From assembly GCA_000746015.1 (NCBI GenBank), contig JQKK01000024.1, positions 1 through 59,047 of the forward strand: DNA of 59,047 nt, read 5' to 3'. The stretch comes from Lachnospiraceae bacterium MA2020 (lineage in GTDB: Bacteria > Bacillota > Clostridia > Lachnospirales > Lachnospiraceae). Below are positions 57,750 through 59,047 of the stretch, piece by piece. The first letter of the stretch is position 1. Each line of letters begins with the position of its first letter. The translations under genes and the position numbers were made by a program. The notes below the pieces were generated by a model. That model did no database searches. It was not told where the DNA came from and saw only the letters and a list, made by a program, of their open reading frames with translations.

Positions 57750-58259
57750 TCAATGCTCCTTAAGTTTATCCAGTTTTTCTTTATCAATCTTACCTTCCGC
57801 AACTGTATTTGATACCCACAGTTTCAATGATGCTACAGCCATTTCTATATGTTCAAGCTGAACTTGAATTTGGGCAAAGTCAGGGAGTTCGTCATCGGAG
57901 ATGACACCGTCTGCTGTGATCTCTATGAGACGTTCTTTCTGCTTTTCAAGGGAGTTAAGGGAAGACAGCATTCCAAGTACTATTTCTGCAAGTGTGGACG
58001 GTTCTATCTTTGGAATAGAATTCTCGCCTATTTTACATAGATGAGAGCAGTAGTAATTGCAGAGATCAGGACGCTTATATGCATCAGCCATAGCTACAAC
58101 ATCTTCAGGGTGTATTGCGGTTTTCTCTGTCTCAATCTTTTCGAGCCTGCTTTCACTTATGAAATCAAGTTTTTCGCTTGCCTGGGCACGAGTGAGTTCA
58201 GCGGATTCTCTTGCTTCAAAAAATATATTCTTGTCTTCTTTCTTTGACTTTTTACCCAT
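57750..58259 (-). CDS. XRE-family helix-turn-helix regulator
   Basis: The 169-residue product has a basic start (MGKKSKKEDKN) and an XRE HTH at about residues 12-65 (FEARESAELTRAQASEKLDF, SESRLEKIETEKTAIHPEDV). A helical C-terminal domain follows with Cys at 67-75 (CNYYCSHLCK). The latter may bind a metal or sense redox. GAGGATCATTAGG on the minus strand is the ribosome binding site. It lies opposite to and downstream of the effector locus. Confidence 0.85.
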   Translation of the reverse strand: MGKKSKKEDKNIFFEARESAELTRAQASEKLDFISESRLEKIETEKTAIHPEDVVAMADAYKRPDLCNYYCSHLCKIGENSIPKIEPSTLAEIVLGMLSSLNSLEKQKERLIEITADGVISDDELPDFAQIQVQLEHIEMAVASLKLWVSNTVAEGKIDKEKLDKLKEH

Positions 58260-58424
58260 ACCTAATGATCCTCCTCATATTTTTAATTATAGCCCTAATC
58301 GTTCGTATTTTGCAATTATGGAGAATTAGGAGCCTATAATTTGCCATAAAGTACATATATTTATCACAGTAGCAATGTTATTATATGTATGCGGTAGATA
58401 AATCGAATCGGAGCCTTTTTTGTT

Positions 58425-58445
58425 GTCGTGCGTATTTTGCACGAC
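58425..58445. repeat. perfect inverted repeat in the XRE upstream region
   Basis: GTCGTGC (58425-58431) and GCACGAC (58439-58445) flank GTATTTT. A short palindrome CGGACATCCG follows at 58456-58465. The 258-base region between the XRE gene and the 58518 gene has no other feature I can name. These sites may be operators of the XRE protein. Confidence 0.5.
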
Positions 58446-58517
58446 ATTACAAAAACGGACATCCGACAACTTTAAATTAGATAATAATATATGTTATTAG
58501 AGGTGGTGATGTAAGAT

Positions 58518-58670
58518 ATGTCAGTAGAAGAGAGAATTCAGACAATACTTCTGATAGAGAAGATGAATAATGATAAGGAATTTAGTAAAGAACTTGGTCT
58601 TAAGGATATGTCCAGATTCAAAGGTGATCTGATAACTGAGAAAGTAACCAAAGGATCAGCAATAATGTAA
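58518..58670 (+). CDS. small protein, 50 residues
   Basis: ATG 58518 follows GAGGTGGTGATG. The product MSVEERIQTILLIEKMNNDK, with EFSKELGLKDMSRFKGDL after it, is charged and helical and resembles small uncharacterised Lachnospiraceae proteins. Function unknown. Confidence 0.5.
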   Translation: MSVEERIQTILLIEKMNNDKEFSKELGLKDMSRFKGDLITEKVTKGSAIM

Positions 58671-58708
58671 CTTCTGGTAGAATTCATTATAAGAAAGAGG
58701 CGATATAT

Positions 58709-58921
58709 ATGTTGACATTACTTTTTATGATATTGTTCTTTGGAATATTTGGAAGGCTTATAGGATTTGCATTTAAGGCAACATGGGGATTGTTTAAGAT
58801 TTGTATGTATGTGGTATTCTTACCACTGATCTTGATAGCAATGGTTGTAGGTGGATTGGTCTATATAGCATTGCCGATACTTATAATTGTAGGCATTATA
58901 AGTTTTATTGTAAGAGCATGA
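58709..58921 (+). CDS. small membrane protein, 70 residues
   Basis: The product has two or three hydrophobic helices (LTLLFMILFFGIFGRLIGFA; FKICMYVVFLPLILIAMVVG; YIALPILIIVGIISFIV) and almost no polar loops. Similar short hydrophobic proteins are common in Clostridia. GAAAGAGGCG precedes the ATG. It follows the 50-residue gene by 38 bases and ends before a terminator. Confidence 0.65.
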   Translation: MLTLLFMILFFGIFGRLIGFAFKATWGLFKICMYVVFLPLILIAMVVGGLVYIALPILIIVGIISFIVRA

Positions 58922-58943
58922 AAAAGAATAAAATGATAAGTAC

Positions 58944-58974
58944 GGACTGTCGTAATTACGGCAGTCCATTTTTG
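58944..58974 (+). terminator. terminator after the small membrane protein gene
   Basis: GGACTG (58944-58949) pairs with CAGTCC (58962-58967), with further CGTAATTACG palindromic pairing inside, followed by ATTTTTG. Confidence 0.75.
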
Positions 58975-59047
58975 TGGGTAAAGTTGGATATATTTTGCTA
59001 AAGTAGAAAAATATGAGGTTGTATTTTGCAACTGTAGATATGTATAC

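Overview
The window looks like chromosomal DNA from a low-GC anaerobic Firmicute, most likely a Lachnospiraceae member of the Butyrivibrio/Lachnospira type. This is inferred from AT-rich DNA, strong AGGAGG-type ribosome binding sites, many lipoproteins with LxGC lipoboxes, WYL regulators, and families such as AlkZ-related, DUF5131/DUF4186, DUF6429-GNAT and TIGR04076 proteins. I saw no rRNA, no canonical tRNA, no CRISPR array and no phage structural module. Nearly all of it is accessory DNA.

Layout. (1) 1-9.9 kb: small metabolic and stress genes (AlkZ-related protein, flavodoxin-like protein, patatin phospholipase, MBL-fold hydrolase, HPP-like membrane protein), an RpiR regulator next to a secreted carboxylesterase lipoprotein, and a divergent RHH-WYL regulator. 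(2) 10-12.6 kb: an RtcB RNA ligase followed by a strongly structured, terminator-ended intergenic RNA, then a pentapeptide-repeat protein. (3) 12.7-29.9 kb: an island ruled by three WYL regulators. Two of them carry the same 18-bp palindrome upstream of their -10 box. The island also holds a zinc-ribbon/Sel1-like/coiled-coil protein, a CbbX-like AAA+ ATPase, a DUF2779 nuclease-like protein, a CX5R phosphatase-like protein, two paralogous unknown proteins, and at least two proteins built on enzyme folds with lost catalytic residues (an alpha/beta-hydrolase-like protein with Gly for the nucleophilic Ser, and an FtsK/SpoIIIE-like protein without Walker A Lys or Walker B Asp/Glu). (4) 30-34 kb: a YpsA-like SLOG protein, a second SLOG-like protein and a metallophosphoesterase in one operon. 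(5) 34.5-46.3 kb: isolated genes (lipoprotein, nitroreductase, SGNH hydrolase, GNAT, DUF5131-DUF4186, a 1249-residue CheB-CheR-kinase-receiver fusion) mixed with many broken genes: SDR, MazG, thymidine kinase, RelE-like toxin, TIGR04076, SfsA, pyridoxamine-oxidase-like and GNAT remnants. Several have clean internal deletions. A 22-bp perfect inverted repeat (44329-44390) sits at one of the breaks. (6) 46.3-48.3 kb: a macro-domain protein with a C-terminal HTH-like region and an ADP-ribosylglycohydrolase, an apparent ADP-ribose module.

(7) 48.4-57.7 kb is the most interesting region: a compact co-directional locus with a dynamin-family GTPase, a 1230-residue HerA/VirB4-type ATPase interrupted by a long Ser/Thr/Gly/Asn-rich segment, an HNH nuclease toxin-like protein, a DUF6985-like possible immunity protein, an HExxH metallopeptidase-like protein and a lipoprotein. 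The HNH and HExxH proteins are otherwise unrelated but share a short N-terminal motif, EAKSFWDxxFN. I infer that this may be a recruitment signal for the ATPase, so the locus is a candidate undescribed effector-handling or conflict system. (8) 57.7-59 kb: an XRE regulator on the minus strand and two small proteins.
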